From Clostridium sp. DSM 17811 (lineage in GTDB: Bacteria; Bacillota; Clostridia; Clostridiales; Clostridiaceae): a DNA stretch of 64,000 nt. Location: contig NZ_JAHLDU010000021.1 of assembly GCF_018861905.1 (NCBI RefSeq), forward strand, positions 1 through 64,000, given 5' to 3'. The notes under the pieces are model-generated. The model was not told the origin of the DNA and did no database searches. It saw only the letters and a program-made list of their open reading frames with translations. Both the position numbers and the translations under genes were made by a program. Shown piece by piece: positions 54,214 through 64,000 of this stretch (position 1 is its first letter; each line of letters begins with the position of its first letter).

Positions 54214-54556
54214 TATTAATTAAACCAGCTTTCTTAAGTAGTTTAGTCAAAGCACTCTCTATTTCTTTATAATTTTTAGAATTAGAAGGGTTCCTTGCAA
54301 TAAACACTAAATCATATCCTGTCTTTAATATCTCATTATTAAGCCTATAGCTCTCACTTATTAATCTTTTTACTCTACCGCGAATTACGCTGTTTCCTAC
54401 CTTTTTACTTACAGATATTCCACATCTATTAAGTTCTTTACCATTTTTATAAATATATAATACCAATAATAGGTTAGAAAAGGATTTCCCTCTTCTATAT
54501 ACTGTTCTAAATTCAGTATTCTTTCTAATTCTGTACTTCTTAACATTAATCTTCAT
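54185..54556 (-). CDS. rnpA: Ribonuclease P protein component
   Basis: 123 aa with the RNR motif region [20 protein letters not shown] and [17 protein letters not shown] near the N-terminus. Located between rpmH and yidD. It binds the catalytic RNase P RNA, which is not in this window. Confidence 0.96.
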   Translation of the reverse strand: MKINVKKYRIRKNTEFRTVYRRGKSFSNLLLVLYIYKNGKELNRCGISVSKKVGNSVIRGRVKRLISESYRLNNEILKTGYDLVFIARNPSNSKNYKEIESALTKLLKKAGLINNEKNTYTGY

Positions 54557-54608
54557 ATTAGCCGCCCTCTTTTCCGCAAATTGCAGAAAAAGGCCACATT
54601 AGCGGCCC

Positions 54609-54743
54609 TTATGCTGTCAATCTTTTTCTACCTTTTTGTCTTCTTTTTTGAAGAATATTTCTGCCAGAAGCGGTTTTCATTCTCTTTCTGAATCCGTGCT
54701 CTTTTTTTCTTTGTCTTTTTTTCGGTTGGTAAGTCATGAACAT
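54609..54743 (-). CDS. rpmH: 50S ribosomal protein L34
   Basis: 44 aa reading [20 protein letters not shown] and ending GRKRLTA, standard L34. The start at 54743 has GGGGGTG eight bases upstream; 54737 is an alternative. It is the first gene left of the origin. Confidence 0.97.
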   Translation of the reverse strand: MFMTYQPKKRQRKKEHGFRKRMKTASGRNILQKRRQKGRKRLTA

Positions 54744-55283
54744 ATCTGCTACACCCCCTTATTTAACCATACAGCATAGCAATCATCTTTCAATCGCATA
54801 TTTATGGTTTTACTATTAGATTATATAGTCACATACGCGTCTTGTCAAGATAAGCATTTTTATTAATATTGTTAACATTTTTTATATTTATATGTTTTTT
54901 TGTGGATAACTTCTTGAACACCTTGTTATTTTTTGATATTATATAAGAATGAACTGTGCATAACCTGTTTTTTATTAAAGTTATTCACAACTTGTGGACA
55001 AAACTGTGAATAACTACTACAATATTGTCTTAAACTTCTTTTTTCTAATATACTTTTTACTATATTAGCGTATTTATTCTTTATTTTATCTGTTAATAAC
55101 TTTTTTTATATATTGTTAACAATTTATGATTAGCTAAACATATGAACATAGTTATTAACATGTGTATATTTTTAACGCTATTTATCAACAGCTTTCAGTA
55201 TATTAAATTATTGTTTATAACTCTGTTTATATATTGTTTGTTTTTACATAAAAATTTTTTTTATTTGAACTGGAGGGTAGAAA
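54744..55283. other. oriC, upstream (rpmH-dnaA) part
   Basis: A cluster of DnaA boxes: perfect TGTGGATAA at 54901-54909, near-matches TGTGCATAA (54955-54963), TTATTCACA (54981-54989), TGTGGACAA (54994-55002), TGTGAATAA (55005-55013) and TTATCAACA (55182-55190). A long A/T-rich tract lies between the boxes and dnaA. Confidence 0.85.
54820..54848 (-). promoter_or_regulatory. Promoter of rpmH-rnpA-yidD-yidC
   Basis: TTGACA (54843-54848), exactly 17 bp, then TATAAT (54820-54825) on the minus strand: a full-consensus sigma-A promoter 77 bp upstream of rpmH. Confidence 0.9.
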
Positions 55284-56636
55284 ATGAGCACCCAAATTAA
55301 AGATATCTGGGAAAAAACCTTAAGTATAATAAAAGGTGAGCTTACAGAAGTTAGTTTTAATACTTGGATTAAAAGTATAGAACCTATGGCCTTAGATAAT
55401 AATACATTTAAATTAGGTGTTCCTAATAATTTTACTAAAGATATTCTTGAAAATAGATATAAGGATTTAATAATGAATGCTGTTAAATTACTTACTTCTA
55501 AAACATATAAAATAGAATTCTTTATATTATCTGAAGAAGTCGCCGAAATTGAAACACCAAAATCAAAACGAGAATCTCAGAGACATAATCTCATCGTAAG
55601 TGATGAAATGTCTGCAACACTAAACCCCAAATATACCTTTGATTCTTTTGTCATTGGTAATAGTAATCGGTTCGCTCATGCTGCATCTCTTGCTGTAGCT
55701 GAATCACCCGCTAAAGCCTATAACCCATTATTTATTTATGGTGGTGTTGGACTTGGAAAAACGCATTTAATGCATGCTATTGGTCATTATATATTAGCAA
55801 ATAATCCAAAATCTAAGGTTGTTTATGTTTCTTCTGAAAAATTTACGAACGAACTTATAAATTCTATTAAAGATGACAAAAATGTAGAATTTCGAAACAA
55901 ATATAGGAATGTAGACGTACTTTTGATTGATGATATTCAATTTATCGCAGGTAAAGAACGTACACAAGAAGAGTTCTTTCATACATTCAACGATCTCCAT
56001 GAAGCAAATAAACAAATTATTTTATCTAGTGATAGACCTCCAAAAGAGATTCCTACTCTAGAAGATAGATTAAGATCAAGATTTGAATGGGGACTTATAG
56101 CAGATATACAACCGCCAGATTTTGAAACTAGAATTGCAATACTTAAGAAAAAAGCAGATGTAGAAAACTTAGACATACCAAATGAGGTACTGGTTTATAT
56201 TGCAACCAAAATAAAGTCCAATATACGAGAATTAGAAGGTGCACTTATTCGAATAGTAGCATTCTCATCACTAACTAATAAAGAGATTGGAATAGATTTG
56301 GCGTCAGAAGCTCTTAAGGATATTATTTCTAGCAGAAATTCAAAACAAGTAACTATTGAACTGATACAAGATATCGTCTCTAGTTATTTTAATCTAAAAA
56401 TTGAGGATTTTAAATCTTCAAGACGAACTAGAAACATAACATTTCCAAGGCAAATTGCAATGTATCTATGTAGAAAACTTACAGATATGTCCTTACCTAA
56501 AATAGGCGAAGAATTTGGAGGTCGTGATCATACAACGGTAATCCATGCATGTGAGAAAATATCAAATGGTCTTAAGGTTGATGAGAATCTACAAGATAAT
56601 ATAGCAGAATTAACTAAAAAGATAAGTCAAAAATAA
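55284..56636 (+). CDS. dnaA: Chromosomal replication initiator DnaA
   Basis: 450 aa. N-terminal interaction domain, AAA+ domain with Walker [21 protein letters not shown] and Walker [13 protein letters not shown], and the C-terminal DNA-binding signature [22 protein letters not shown] precedes the ATG. It is flanked on both sides by DnaA boxes. Confidence 0.98.
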   Translation: MSTQIKDIWEKTLSIIKGELTEVSFNTWIKSIEPMALDNNTFKLGVPNNFTKDILENRYKDLIMNAVKLLTSKTYKIEFFILSEEVAEIETPKSKRESQRHNLIVSDEMSATLNPKYTFDSFVIGNSNRFAHAASLAVAESPAKAYNPLFIYGGVGLGKTHLMHAIGHYILANNPKSKVVYVSSEKFTNELINSIKDDKNVEFRNKYRNVDVLLIDDIQFIAGKERTQEEFFHTFNDLHEANKQIILSSDRPPKEIPTLEDRLRSRFEWGLIADIQPPDFETRIAILKKKADVENLDIPNEVLVYIATKIKSNIRELEGALIRIVAFSSLTNKEIGIDLASEALKDIISSRNSKQVTIELIQDIVSSYFNLKIEDFKSSRRTRNITFPRQIAMYLCRKLTDMSLPKIGEEFGGRDHTTVIHACEKISNGLKVDENLQDNIAELTKKISQK

Positions 56637-56906
56637 TATAATGACGTTACTAACAACTGTTAATACTATTTATATATAATCCTGTGCATAAAATAATACA
56701 TAAAACCTGGCTGTTGATATTGTGGATAACTGTGATTTTTTTTTGCATACTTATCCACAATTAGTTTTAGCAAGTTTTGTTGCGTAGTAAAGCCTGCAAT
56801 AGGTTTTTAACATATCAACAGCCCCTACTACTATTACTACTATAAATAATTATTATCTTACCTATCTTTAATCAATTTCCCATGTGGATAAGGAGGTCCT
56901 TTTTTT
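56637..56906. other. oriC, downstream (dnaA-dnaN) part with DnaA-trio
   Basis: Boxes: TGTGCATAA (56683-56691), perfect TGTGGATAA (56721-56729), TTATCCACA (56751-56759) and TGTGGATAA (56883-56891). An ATATCAACA box (56812-56820), a GCCCC run and trinucleotides CTA-CTA-CTA-TTA-CTA-CTA (56825-56842) form a typical DnaA-trio unwinding element. Confidence 0.8.
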
Positions 56907-58016
56907 ATGAAGTTTATATGTGAAAAATCAATGTTACAAGAAGCAATTTCCAACGTTCAAAAAGCAATTACTGGAAAATCAACAATGCCTGTATTACAAG
57001 GAATATTATTAGATGCTAGAAACGGTGAACTAACACTCATAGGCTCTGATATTGATTTGAGTATTGAGGCTAAAATTACTGCAGATGTTATGGAGGATGG
57101 TAGTGTTGTTTTAGATTCTAAACTTTTTGGTGAAATTATAAGAAAGTTACCTAATAGTGCAGTGGAAATAAGTTCTGATGAAAACAATTCTATTAAAATA
57201 GTTTGTCAAAAATCTTATGCAACTATAATACATATGGATAGTGAAGATTATCCTAGTTTGCCTGATATAATCGAAAACATGGTTTTTTCTATATCTCAAA
57301 AATTGTTGAAAAATATGATGAAGGGAACTATCTTTGCAGTTGCTCAAGATGAAACTAGACCCATTCTTACAGGCGTTTTGTTTGAAATAAAAAATAAAAA
57401 GCTGAATTTAGTAGCATTGGATGGCTATAGAGTTGCCTTTAGAAGTGAGCCAGTGGATAATGATTCTAGTATAAATGCTGTAATTCCAGGTAAAACATTA
57501 AGTGAAGTATCAAAAATATTAGAAGAAACAGATGAAGTAGTAAATATAACATTCACACCAAATCATATTTTGTTTAATCTTGGTAAAACTAAGGTTATAT
57601 CTAGGTTACTAGAAGGTGAATTTATAAAGTATAGCTCAATAATACCAGAAGAATATAATCTAAAAATCACAGCTAAAAGGTCTGAATTACTAAATTGTAT
57701 AGAAAGAGCTTCTTTAATGGCAAAAGAGGGAAATACAAATTTAGTTAAATTTAACATAGAAGAAGATAACATGATAATTACATCCAATTCTCAATTGGGA
57801 AAAGCAAGAGAGGAAATAAATATAATTTTGCAAGGTGAGCCTCTTCAAATTGCATTTAACTCAAAATACCTAATTGAACTGCTTAAAATAATGGATGAGG
57901 AAGAAATTGTTATGGAATTCTCTAGTGGAGTTAATCCTTGCGTTGTAAGAAATAAAGAAAAGGATAATTGCACATACATGGTACTACCAGTAAGAATAAG
58001 AGCAACAAACAACTAA
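56907..58016 (+). CDS. dnaN: DNA polymerase III beta subunit (sliding clamp)
   Basis: 369 aa of three clamp domains; MKFICEKSMLQEAISNVQKA at the start and YMVLPVRI at the end. The ribosome binding site AAGGAGG is 10 bases before the ATG and overlaps a DnaA box (56883-56891). Confidence 0.98.
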   Translation: MKFICEKSMLQEAISNVQKAITGKSTMPVLQGILLDARNGELTLIGSDIDLSIEAKITADVMEDGSVVLDSKLFGEIIRKLPNSAVEISSDENNSIKIVCQKSYATIIHMDSEDYPSLPDIIENMVFSISQKLLKNMMKGTIFAVAQDETRPILTGVLFEIKNKKLNLVALDGYRVAFRSEPVDNDSSINAVIPGKTLSEVSKILEETDEVVNITFTPNHILFNLGKTKVISRLLEGEFIKYSSIIPEEYNLKITAKRSELLNCIERASLMAKEGNTNLVKFNIEEDNMIITSNSQLGKAREEINIILQGEPLQIAFNSKYLIELLKIMDEEEIVMEFSSGVNPCVVRNKEKDNCTYMVLPVRIRATNN

Positions 58017-58060
58017 AAAGTATATATATAAAAATAATTTAATAAAAAGGCGGTTTTAAA

Positions 58061-58267
58061 ATGAATGAAATACAAGTAGATACAGGTATAATAAAATTAG
58101 ATGCTTTTCTAAAATGGGCTGGAATAGCATCGCAAGGATCTGAAGCAAAATTTTATATAAAAAATGAAGAAGTTAAGCTTAATGGTGTTGTAGAAACTCA
58201 AAGGGGTAAAAAATTAGTTAAAGGTGATATAATTGAATTCAACAATGAGTCTTACAAAATAATTTAA
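58061..58267 (+). CDS. yaaA: S4-domain RNA-binding protein YaaA/RlbA
   Basis: 68 aa with the S4 RNA-binding pattern LDAFLKWAGIASQGSEAKF and VKLNGVVETQRGKKLVKGD. Standard neighbour between dnaN and recF. AAGGCGG site. Confidence 0.9.
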   Translation: MNEIQVDTGIIKLDAFLKWAGIASQGSEAKFYIKNEEVKLNGVVETQRGKKLVKGDIIEFNNESYKII

Positions 58268-58303
58268 AGAAATTTCATAAGAAAAGTTTTTACTTATAAA
58301 AAA

Positions 58304-58339
58304 GTGCACCGAAAAATTATAAAATAATATTCGGTGCAC
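58304..58339. repeat. Hairpin between yaaA and recF
   Basis: GTGCACCGAA / TTCGGTGCAC perfect 10-bp stem with a 16-nt loop; only a weak T-rich tail. Could be a leaky terminator or a processing site. Confidence 0.55.
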
Positions 58340-58434
58340 AATTTATGCCTAAAATAAAAAAAACATAAGAATTTATTTATACATATAAAATAATAAAATT
58401 ATATATATATGTTATAATCTTAATAGGTGATTAT

Positions 58435-59526
58435 ATGCATGTAAAATATTTACAACTCAAGGATTTTAGAAATTATACTGAATTAGTTATAGAATTAAAT
58501 AAAGGCACTAATGTATTTGTAGGAGATAATGCTCAAGGGAAAACAAACATTTTAGAGGCAATTTATTATTGTAGTTTAGCTAAATCTCACAGAACTAATA
58601 GAGATAAGGAATTAATAAACTGGAATGGTACGGAAGCGTATATAAAACTTTATGTATGTAAAACAAGACTTGATAAAAAAATAGAAATAAAAATTTTTAA
58701 AGAAGGTAAAAAAGGCGTTAATATAAATTCTATAAAAGTTCAAAAATTATCTGAGCTCGTAGGTAGTTTTAATGTGATTATGTTTTCTCCTGAAGATTTA
58801 AATATAGTTAAGGAATCACCATCACACAGACGCAAATTTTTAGATATTGAACTGTGTAAGCTAAGCCGTAGGTATTATTACAATTTATCTCAATATAAAA
58901 AAATTTTGAATGAGAGAAATTTAGCTGTAAAAAAATGGAATACAAATATTGATATTATAGATGTATATGATAGGCAACTTAGTGAATTTGGTGCAGTAAT
59001 AATAAAAGATAGAATGGCTTATATAGAAAAATTGAATATATTATCAAAAACAATACATAGCAATATAACATCTAAAAGTGAGGTAATTGAAATTAAATAT
59101 TTAACCCAAATCAAGGAGTTAGATAATATACAAGAGAGCTTTTATTTGCTTTTATGTAAGAATAGAAGGAGAGATATAGAGACTAGAACTACATCAGTAG
59201 GACCACATAGAGATGATTTTTCTATACAGCTAAATGGTATTGATGCTAGAATATTTGGATCTCAAGGCCAACAAAGAACTTCGGTTTTAACCATTAAGTT
59301 TGGAGCTCTTGAAATAATAAAAGAACTTACTGGAGAATACCCAGTATTGTTACTTGATGACGTTTTGTCTGAATTAGATACAAAAAGGCAAGAATATATA
59401 TTAAATTCTATAAAAGAAGTTCAAACGTTAATTACATGCACTGGAGTTAATAATATAAGAAAATATTTAAATCCTGAAAGTAAGATATTTGAAGTTATGT
59501 CAGGTGGAGTAAAAGAAATTACATAG
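58435..59526 (+). CDS. recF: DNA replication/repair protein RecF
   Basis: 363 aa SMC-like ATPase: Walker A FVGDNAQGKTNILEAI, signature QGQQRTSVLTIK and Walker B PVLLLDDVLSELD. It assists RecA loading at gaps. AGGTGAT precedes the ATG. Confidence 0.96.
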   Translation: MHVKYLQLKDFRNYTELVIELNKGTNVFVGDNAQGKTNILEAIYYCSLAKSHRTNRDKELINWNGTEAYIKLYVCKTRLDKKIEIKIFKEGKKGVNINSIKVQKLSELVGSFNVIMFSPEDLNIVKESPSHRRKFLDIELCKLSRRYYYNLSQYKKILNERNLAVKKWNTNIDIIDVYDRQLSEFGAVIIKDRMAYIEKLNILSKTIHSNITSKSEVIEIKYLTQIKELDNIQESFYLLLCKNRRRDIETRTTSVGPHRDDFSIQLNGIDARIFGSQGQQRTSVLTIKFGALEIIKELTGEYPVLLLDDVLSELDTKRQEYILNSIKEVQTLITCTGVNNIRKYLNPESKIFEVMSGGVKEIT

Positions 59527-59564
59527 ATTCAAATAAAACAATTAATTATGGAGGAGGATATGTT

Positions 59565-59828
59565 ATGTTTTTACATTTAGGAGAAAATGTAGTAGTGCCT
59601 ATAAAAGATATTATAGGGATATTTGATATGGAAACTACTATGTATAGCTCAGACACTATCCAATTTTTAAGAATGGCTGAAGAAGATGGTTTTGTAGAGA
59701 GGATAACAAAAAATACTGCAAAATCTTTTGTAATTGCTGAGGTGGATAAAAAAAGTAAAATATATCTATCACCAATATCATCTCAAACTTTATGTAAGAG
59801 AACAGAAACTGTATATTATGAGCTTTAG
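59565..59828 (+). CDS. remB: Extracellular matrix regulator RemB (DUF370-like)
   Basis: 87 aa matching FLHLGENVVVPIKDIIGIFD, the YaaB/RemB signature. In Bacillus RemA/RemB activate matrix genes. It lies between recF and gyrB as usual. GGAGGAGG before the ATG. Confidence 0.9.
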   Translation: MFLHLGENVVVPIKDIIGIFDMETTMYSSDTIQFLRMAEEDGFVERITKNTAKSFVIAEVDKKSKIYLSPISSQTLCKRTETVYYEL

Positions 59829-59833
59829 AGTAA

Positions 59834-61753
<1,920 letters not shown>

Positions 61754-61789
61754 TGTGGCATTAAAATATTTTGTTTAAAGAGGTGTAAC

Positions 61790-64000
61790 ATGATTAATAA
61801 TCAGGGAAAAATTAAACCTATTGATATAAGATATGAAATGAAAAAATCTTATATAGATTACGCTATGAGTGTTATTGTAAGTCGTGCTCTTCCAGATGTA
61901 CGTGATGGACTTAAACCTGTTCATAGAAGAATATTATTTTCTATGCATGAACTAGGATTAACACCAGAGAAGGGATTTAGAAAGTGTGCAAGGATTGTAG
62001 GAGATGTTTTAGGTAAGTACCATCCACATGGTGATACTGCGGTATATGGTGCGCTCGTTAGAATGGCTCAAGACTTTTCACAAAGATGTACTTTGGTTGA
62101 GGGTCATGGTAATTTTGGTTCTGTAGATGGTGATGGCGCAGCTGCTATGAGATATACAGAAGCTAAAATGAGCAAAATTACAACTCAGATGCTTCGCGAT
62201 ATTAATAAAGATACAGTAGATTTTGTTCCTAACTTTGATGGAGAAGAAAAAGAACCATCAGTACTTCCTTCAAGATTTCCGAATCTTTTAGTTAATGGAT
62301 CAACAGGAATTGCAGTAGGAATGGCAACCAATATACCTCCACATAATTTAATAGAAGTTATAGATGGAGTACTTATGGTTATTGAAGATTCAGAAGTTAC
62401 TATAAGCGATTTAATGACAAAAATAAAAGGACCAGATTTTCCTACAGGTGGAATAATACTCGGACGAGCAGGAATAAAAAGTGCTTATGAAACAGGAAGA
62501 GGAAGGATACTTGTAAGGGCTAAAACAGACATTGAAGAAAATAAAGGTAGAAATACTATAATAGTAACAGAGTTACCTTACCAAGTTAATAAAGCAAAAC
62601 TTATAGAAGGTATTGCAGATTTAGTAAAAGATAAAAAAATAGATGGAATATCAGATTTAAGAGATGAATCAGATAGAGAAGGTATGCGAATTGTTATAGA
62701 ACTAAAAAGAGATGCAAATCCTAATATAGTATTAAATAGGTTATTTAAACATACCAGGATGCAAGATACTTTTGGAGTTATAATGATAGCTCTTGTAAAT
62801 AATGAACCACTAACTTTAAATCTAAAACAAATTTTAGTTTACTATTTAGAACATCAAAAGGACGTAATAAGAAGAAGAACTCAATTTGATCTTGATAAAG
62901 CACTAGCAAGAGCCCACATTTTAGAAGGTTTAAAAATTGCGCTAGACCATATTGACGAAGTAATTCGTTTAATAAGAGCATCAAAGACCATTAGTGAGGC
63001 TAAAGAAAGTTTAATGAGTTCGTTTGATTTATCTGAAAAACAAGCTACGGCTATTGTTGAAATGAGACTTGGAAGACTCACAGGCCTTGAAAGAGGTAAA
63101 ATTGAAGATGAGTACAACGAATTAATGAAAACAGTAAATTACTTAAAAGGAATATTAGCAGATGAATTAGTATTATTAAACATAATTAGGGATGAATTAA
63201 TAGAAGTTAGAAATAAATACGGTGATACTAGAAGATCATCAATAGAAAAAAATCCATATAGCTTAGATGAGGAAGATTTAATACAAGAGCAAGATATTGT
63301 AATAACTTTAACTCATGCAGGATATATAAAGAGACTTCCAGCGGATACTTATAGCTCTCAAAAAAGAGGGGGTAGAGGGATACAGGGTGTTACTACAAAA
63401 GAAGATGATTTCGTAGAACATATCTTTATAACTACCACTCATAACAATATTTTATTCTTCACAAATAAAGGGAAATCATTTAAGTTAAAAGCTTATGAGA
63501 TTCCAGAAGGTGGAAGAACAGCCAAAGGAACAAATCTAATAAACATTATACCACTCGCAAGTGACGAAAAGATTCAAGCGGTTATATGTCTTAAAGAGTT
63601 TGCGCAGGATAATTATCTTGTAATGGGAACAAAAAATGGCTTAATTAAGAAAACATCATTAGATAAATATTCAGCTATTAGGAAAAATGGTTTAAATGCA
63701 ATAAACTTAAGAGAAGATGATGAACTAATTGGAGCTGCAATAACTAATGGAGATAGCGAAATGCTGTTTGTTACTAGAAATGGTTACTCTATAAGGTTTA
63801 GTGAAAAAGATGTAAGAGGTATGGGTAGAACTGCAACTGGGGTTAAGTCATTAACCTTAAGAGAAGAAGATATCGTAGTTTCTATGAATATAGTTACACC
63901 TGAAGAAGAACTTTTAGTTATAAGTGAAAATGGATTTGGTAAGAGAACCTTAGTTTCTGAATACTCACTTCAGCATAGAGGTGGTAAGGGAGTAATAACT
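61790..64000 (+). CDS. gyrA: DNA gyrase subunit A (partial, C-terminus off the window)
   Basis: 737 codons of the breaking-reunion subunit are present. It opens [20 protein letters not shown]; the catalytic Tyr lies in [11 protein letters not shown]. The quinolone-resistance region reads [18 protein letters not shown], with Thr at the Ser83 position and Gly at the Asp87 position (E. coli numbering). C-terminal pinwheel repeats begin in the visible part. AGAGGTG precedes the ATG. Confidence 0.97.
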   Translation, partial: MINNQGKIKPIDIRYEMKKSYIDYAMSVIVSRALPDVRDGLKPVHRRILFSMHELGLTPEKGFRKCARIVGDVLGKYHPHGDTAVYGALVRMAQDFSQRCTLVEGHGNFGSVDGDGAAAMRYTEAKMSKITTQMLRDINKDTVDFVPNFDGEEKEPSVLPSRFPNLLVNGSTGIAVGMATNIPPHNLIEVIDGVLMVIEDSEVTISDLMTKIKGPDFPTGGIILGRAGIKSAYETGRGRILVRAKTDIEENKGRNTIIVTELPYQVNKAKLIEGIADLVKDKKIDGISDLRDESDREGMRIVIELKRDANPNIVLNRLFKHTRMQDTFGVIMIALVNNEPLTLNLKQILVYYLEHQKDVIRRRTQFDLDKALARAHILEGLKIALDHIDEVIRLIRASKTISEAKESLMSSFDLSEKQATAIVEMRLGRLTGLERGKIEDEYNELMKTVNYLKGILADELVLLNIIRDELIEVRNKYGDTRRSSIEKNPYSLDEEDLIQEQDIVITLTHAGYIKRLPADTYSSQKRGGRGIQGVTTKEDDFVEHIFITTTHNNILFFTNKGKSFKLKAYEIPEGGRTAKGTNLINIIPLASDEKIQAVICLKEFAQDNYLVMGTKNGLIKKTSLDKYSAIRKNGLNAINLREDDELIGAAITNGDSEMLFVTRNGYSIRFSEKDVRGMGRTATGVKSLTLREEDIVVSMNIVTPEEELLVISENGFGKRTLVSEYSLQHRGGKGVIT

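Overview
The window is a low-GC Gram-positive (Bacillota) chromosome segment, most likely Clostridium sensu stricto. Supporting signs are a FabT-FabH-AcpP-FabK type II fatty-acid operon, a DnaD/DnaI-type helicase-loading pair, LonC, a ParB/Noc pair with consensus parS, sporulation-linked genes (YyaC, a YtvI-like AI-2E protein) and the canonical origin block rpmH-dnaA-dnaN-yaaA-recF-remB-gyrB-gyrA. The species cannot be fixed from sequence alone. accD (left edge) and gyrA (right edge) are cut by the window.

Layout. 1-10.3 kb (minus strand): fatty-acid synthesis, transcribed fabT-fabH-acpP-fabK-fabD-fabG-fabF-accB-fabZ-accC-accD, preceded by a second FabK-like flavoprotein. Both the operon and the extra flavoprotein have the same promoter/operator design, with a FabT-type palindrome over the -10 box. 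10.4-15.6 kb: accessory and small genes (TspO, DTW tRNA-modification enzyme, encapsulated-ferritin-like protein, divergent cis-prenyltransferase, miniature siroheme reductase with an unknown partner, small proteins of 58, 71 and 41 codons) and the wreck of an M23 peptidase gene. 16-19 kb: dnaD-like and dnaC/dnaI, then eight tRNA genes formed by tandem duplication of a Thr-Asp-Val-Glu quartet. 19-30 kb: flavoproteins, a 230-bp MITE-like palindrome, acyl-ACP thioesterase, an ECF transporter S component, purA, YhaM-like nuclease, NlpC/P60 hydrolase, DedA and a Thr tRNA. 30.1-32.3 kb: a TM2 gene and a plasmid-type ParM/ParR module with centromere-like inverted repeats. 32.3-41.6 kb: replication/translation housekeeping (dnaB, lonC, rplI, gdpP, DUF2232, MazG-like, rpsR, ssb, rpsF). 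41.9-44.8 kb: a short plus-strand group (cysteine-desulfurase-like, AI-2E, YyaC). 44.9-54.7 kb (minus): ykuS, DUF4446, parB, parA, noc, rsmG, mnmG, mnmE, khpB/jag, yidC, yidD, rnpA, rpmH. 54.7-56.9 kb: bipartite oriC around dnaA. 56.9-64 kb (plus): dnaN to gyrA.

How it fits together. Genes diverge from oriC, so most are co-directional with replication. ParB/ParA/Noc and two parS sites give origin segregation and nucleoid occlusion; DnaA boxes flank dnaA, and a DnaA-trio tract marks the likely unwinding site upstream of dnaN. The lipid operon is probably controlled by FabT in response to acyl-ACP.

Most of the window is ordinary core genome. The least ordinary parts are the chromosomal ParMR cassette, the MITE-like palindrome, a 48-bp palindromic repeat family with compensatory changes, a parS site fused to an intrinsic terminator, the second FabT-controlled flavoprotein, and terminator-like hairpins that enclose the ribosome binding sites of yyaC and ykuS. 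I saw no CRISPR array, prophage, intact IS transposase or rRNA gene.
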